Shown here: positions 45,124 through 49,080 of the stretch, piece by piece | How the letters are laid out: each line of letters starts with the position of its first letter | Position numbering within the stretch: position 1 is the stretch's first letter | Source: an uncultured Clostridia bacterium | GTDB taxonomy: Bacteria > Bacillota > Clostridia > Christensenellales > Borkfalkiaceae | NCBI GenBank assembly: GCA_944340905.1 | Contig: CALVLT010000015.1 | Coordinates: forward strand, 1-49,080 | Length of the DNA: 49,080 nt | Direction: 5' to 3' | Made by a program: the position numbers and the translations under genes | The notes under the pieces: generated by a model | What the model was told of the DNA's origin: nothing | Database searches by the model: none | What the model saw: the letters and a program-made list of their open reading frames with translations, nothing else

Positions 45124-45930
45124 GGGGAAGGGATCGGGCAACTACCCCTCATCCGTCCGCTGCGCGTCCACGTGTCTTGGCTGTACCAAGGGAAAGTGCC
45201 GCCTTCGGTACTTCGCGCTACGCGCTCGTGCGCCGCTTCGTCAAAAGCCCATTGCAAGCAAGGCTTTCTCCTCGCGTCGGACACGGATTTTGCGCTGATA
45301 AAGCAAAATCCTTCGTTCAAAGCGCGCATACAGCGCACCGCGCTGGTGTGCATTACGCGCTTTTCACCCCAAGGGGAAGGCTTATCGTGTTATCTTGCCC
45401 GTAAGACAATGTATGGGGGGATTGCTCCGCTGCGCTCCGTTCTGAATGATGGTTAGGGGAGAAGGCCCCCTCATGGAGGGATACATGCCCTCCCTGTGCA
45501 AGGGAGGGTGCCGAGCTTGCGAGGCGGGAGGGTTGTGTTGCTTTGTCTGTATCGAGCCATGACAACCCTCTCTGTCAGCTACGCTGACATCTCCCCCTTA
45601 CACAGGGGGAGCGCAAAGCTGTGTTATCTTTCCCGTAAGACAATGTACTTGGGGATTCGCGTCGCGGCAAGAAGGTGGGCACGGGTATTCGGCAAAGCCG
45701 AACACCACGTCTTGACCTTCTGCCATCTTGGCGGCACCAAGGTGAAGTGCCTCCTTCGGGCACGGATTTTGCACTGATAATGCAAAATCCTTAGTTCAAA
45801 GCGCGCGCACAGCGCACTGCGCTGATGCGCATAACGCGCTTTTCACCCTTTTCACAAAAAAGCTTTGCAAGCAAATCTTTTTTGTGAGTGCTGCGGAATC
45901 TATTTTTTCGCTCTGAATGACGGCATTCAT
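45124..45930. repeat. Interspersed repeat cluster C
   Basis: About 800 bases without a supported gene. Contents: an 88-base direct repeat (45282-45369 and 45761-45848, about 90% identical) preceded in both copies by a diverged CTTGGC-x-x-x-ACCAAGG segment (about 45177 and 45728); two GTAAGACAA elements (45390-45413, 45624-45647); and a pair of double-hairpin elements in opposite orientation (45475-45540 and 45551-45614) joined by matching ends GAGGGTTGT/ACAACCCTC. The same families occur in clusters A and B. Confidence 0.78.
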
Positions 45931-45964
45931 AAAAACAGGGGCTGCGCGGTTGCGCGGCCCCTGT
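45931..45964 (-). terminator. Terminator of pgk
   Basis: Minus-strand stem ACAGGGGC/GCCCCTGT with an inner CGCGC/GCGCA-type stem, followed by TTTTT, about 40 bases beyond the pgk stop. Confidence 0.88.
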
Positions 45965-46002
45965 CGGTCGTTATTGGTGTGATTGCCTGTTCGGGCGGGG
46001 AG

Positions 46003-47310
<1,308 letters not shown>

Positions 47311-47345
47311 AACGGTTGATCTCCTTCTATGAATTTCCACCCAAT

Positions 47346-47374
47346 ATTGTAATGCTTTTTCCGTTTTTTGTCAA
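47346..47374 (-). promoter_or_regulatory. Promoter of pgk
   Basis: Minus strand TTGACA (47369-47374), 17-base spacer, TACAAT (47346-47351). Confidence 0.9.
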
Positions 47375-47524
47375 TAGCTTGTCTGCGAATTTTTCGCGCG
47401 GAAGAGGAAGAAATTCATGGCTGCGGAAGGGGGAGCGCGTGCGCCGTGCGGGCATGAAGGCGGTATATTCCATAATATAATGGCAAATTGTGTAAAAAAA
47501 TTTTGGTAAAGTTGTTTGAAACAT

Positions 47525-47553
47525 TTGACAAAAGCCTGTCCGTTTGGTAAAAT
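47525..47553 (+). promoter_or_regulatory. Promoter of the rpsL-rpsG-fusA operon
   Basis: TTGACA (47525-47530), 17-base spacer, TAAAAT (47548-47553) with extended -10 TGG. The leader to rpsL is about 80 bases and contains a GGGCGCA/TGCGCTC hairpin around 47576-47597. This is a dedicated promoter for what is normally the downstream half of the rpoBC region. The space between it and the pgk promoter (47375-47524) holds A/T-rich sequence without a supported gene. Confidence 0.88.
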
Positions 47554-47641
47554 GCAACTTGCCTGTTTTCTCATGGGCGCATTTTTTTGTGCGCTCAAAA
47601 GCGAAAAGGGATATTCCGGAATCTTACAAGGAGGTAAACCA

Positions 47642-48013
47642 ATGCCCACGATCAACCAGCTCATCAAGAAGGGCAGAGAGACGGAGGCCAACAAATCCAA
47701 GTGCCCCATTCTCGACGCATGCCCGCAAAAGCGCGGCGTCTGCCTTTCCGTGACGACGACTTCGCCCAAGAAGCCCAACTCGGCGCTTCGTAAGATCGCG
47801 AGGGTCAGGCTGACCAACAAGCAGGAAGGTACGGTGTACATTCCCGGCGAAGGTCACAACCTGCAGGAGCACAGCTCCGTTCTCATCCGCGGCGGAAGAG
47901 TCAAGGACCTGCCCGGCGTGCGCTATCACATCATCCGCGGCGCGCTCGACACGGCAGGCGTTGCAAAGCGCAAGCAGTCGCGCAGCAAGTACGGCGCAAA
48001 GCGCCCCAAGTAA
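47642..48013 (+). CDS. rpsL: 30S ribosomal protein S12
   Basis: A 123-residue protein of the decoding centre. [20 protein letters not shown] opens it; the streptomycin loop [12 protein letters not shown] keeps both Lys residues, and [19 protein letters not shown] keeps the second site, so it looks streptomycin-sensitive. The N-terminal extension between SPAL and PQKRG is shortened ([14 protein letters not shown]). The ribosome site is a full AAGGAGG. Confidence 0.98.
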   Translation: MPTINQLIKKGRETEANKSKCPILDACPQKRGVCLSVTTTSPKKPNSALRKIARVRLTNKQEGTVYIPGEGHNLQEHSSVLIRGGRVKDLPGVRYHIIRGALDTAGVAKRKQSRSKYGAKRPK

Positions 48014-48184
48014 GCTCTGCTTACAGGTAACATCCTACTGATTTCGGAATATCATCCCCGATGAAGTAGGCAGTATGTCCGCAAGGGCAGAAGGTTCGCT
48101 GCCGCAAGGTAAGCGATAGCCGTATTGAAGGGTCGGCCGCCCAACGGCCGGAAAATCGCATCAATTTACAAGGAGGAAACAACC
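48014..48184 (+). promoter_or_regulatory. Structured spacer between rpsL and rpsG
   Basis: A 171-base gap with several possible stem-loops: CCTACT/AGTAGG enclosing TCGG/CCGA (about 48032-48070), TGTCC/GGGCA around GCAA (about 48076-48090) and GGCCG/CGGCC near 48134-48150. It has no open frame with a ribosome site. In Escherichia coli S7 represses translation by binding the rpsL-rpsG intercistronic RNA; a similar role is possible but unproved here. Confidence 0.5.
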
Positions 48185-48655
48185 ATGCCCAGGAGAGGGA
48201 AAGTTCCCAAGAGAGACGTCCTGCCCGATCCCCTTTACGGGAGCAAGGTCGTCACCAAGCTCATCAACCAGATCATGCTCGACGGCGAAAAGAGCGTTGC
48301 GCAGGGCATCGTCTACGACGCATTCAAGATCGTGAGCGAAAAGCTCAATATGGACGCGATGGAAGTGTTCAAGCAGGCGCTTGCGAACATCACGCCCGTC
48401 GTCGAAGTCAAGGCGCGCCGCGTCGGCGGTGCAAACTACCAGGTGCCCGTCGAGATCAGGCCGGAGCGCCGTCAGACGCTCGCTATCCGCTGGCTCGTCA
48501 TCAACACGAGAAAGCGTTCGGAGCGCGAGATGAGCAAGAAGCTCGCGGCGGAACTCATGGACGCCTACAACAACACGGGCGGTTCCGTGAAGAAGAAGGA
48601 AGACACCCACAGAATGGCGGAAGCGAACAAGGCGTTCGCGCATTTCCGTTTCTAA
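48185..48655 (+). CDS. rpsG: 30S ribosomal protein S7
   Basis: A 156-residue protein that starts assembly of the 30S head. [20 protein letters not shown] is the family start, [20 protein letters not shown] the RNA-binding segment, and [13 protein letters not shown] the typical C-terminus. The ribosome site AAGGAGG precedes the ATG. Confidence 0.98.
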   Translation: MPRRGKVPKRDVLPDPLYGSKVVTKLINQIMLDGEKSVAQGIVYDAFKIVSEKLNMDAMEVFKQALANITPVVEVKARRVGGANYQVPVEIRPERRQTLAIRWLVINTRKRSEREMSKKLAAELMDAYNNTGGSVKKKEDTHRMAEANKAFAHFRF

Positions 48656-48667
48656 GCGAGGCGCTGT

Positions 48668-49080
<413 letters not shown>

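Noticed and set aside
45124-45930. Several open frames of 60-95 codons on both strands in cluster C
   Set aside because: They run through the repeat elements without ribosome sites or family similarity and change frame between the repeat copies.
47417-47509. Possible 30-codon frame upstream of rpsL (ATG 47417)
   Set aside because: Ribosome site weak, composition uneven, and no support from coupling or neighbouring signals.
48076-48120. Tiny frame (14 codons) in the rpsL-rpsG spacer
   Set aside because: No ribosome site and overlaps predicted stems; better read as structured RNA.

Overview
The window is GC-rich bacterial chromosome. It opens inside rpoB and closes inside fusA, and nearly all its genes lie on the plus strand. 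Sigma-A-type promoters are easy to read (TTGACA-17-TATAAT and close variants), there are many intrinsic terminators, and strong AGGAGG ribosome sites precede ATG, GTG and TTG starts. The gene set fits an anaerobic member of the Bacillota, probably class Clostridia: a pyrH-frr-uppS-cdsA-dxr-rseP cluster, cdaA, a TPP-riboswitch thiT, a BMP-type nucleoside ABC importer, Fe-S aldo/keto reductases, an iron alcohol dehydrogenase and a sugar O-acetyltransferase. A gut Christensenellales-like lineage is a guess from overall character and was not tested.

Layout. 1-5030: end of rpoB, complete rpoC, terminator. 5138-8225: an acidic lipoprotein, an ECF sigma factor fused in frame to an RsgI-like membrane anti-sigma domain with a poly-Asp tail, and an ArsR/SdpR-like repressor whose promoter lies between two related operators. 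8313-10960: a GH31 glycosidase converging on a leaderless HAD phosphatase. 11022-17516: comEC-like, holA, cdaA, a 35-codon CdaR remnant, DUF1015, lysC. 17652-18470: a Sel1-repeat protein. 18611-24772: purine acquisition (xpt and a BMP/ATPase/two-permease importer). 24904-25062: relics of a flavodoxin and perhaps a short-chain dehydrogenase. 25155-29636: a six-gene operon (acetyltransferase, cyclophilin-like lipoprotein, two Fe-S aldo/keto reductases around an ECF-type membrane protein, DUF1893). 29870-30396: an AT-rich divergent pair, XRE repressor and small basic protein. 30504-33169: alcohol dehydrogenase, flavin reductase, TraX. 33756-39381: the pyrH to rseP cluster. 39390-40875: TPP-riboswitch-controlled thiT on the minus strand. 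40876-45123: YfbR-like nucleotidase, nitroreductase, ABC exporter, phosphopantetheinyl transferase, C_GCAxxG_C_C protein. 46003-47374: pgk. 47525-49080: rpsL, rpsG and the start of fusA. Three intergenic stretches (29638-29825, 33170-33750, 45124-45930) are packed with palindromic interspersed repeats.

The main points of interest are: the split of the usually contiguous rpoB-rpoC / rpsL-rpsG-fusA block by about 42.6 kb; the sigma/anti-sigma fusion with a well-placed internal start; the reduction of CdaR to one membrane helix beside the c-di-AMP synthase; a set of genes whose -10 box lies only 6-9 bases before the start codon (leaderless or near-leaderless mRNAs); a thiamine transporter with an extra membrane domain; and the compact XRE/basic-protein module. 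No tRNA, rRNA, CRISPR array, insertion sequence or prophage gene was recognised.
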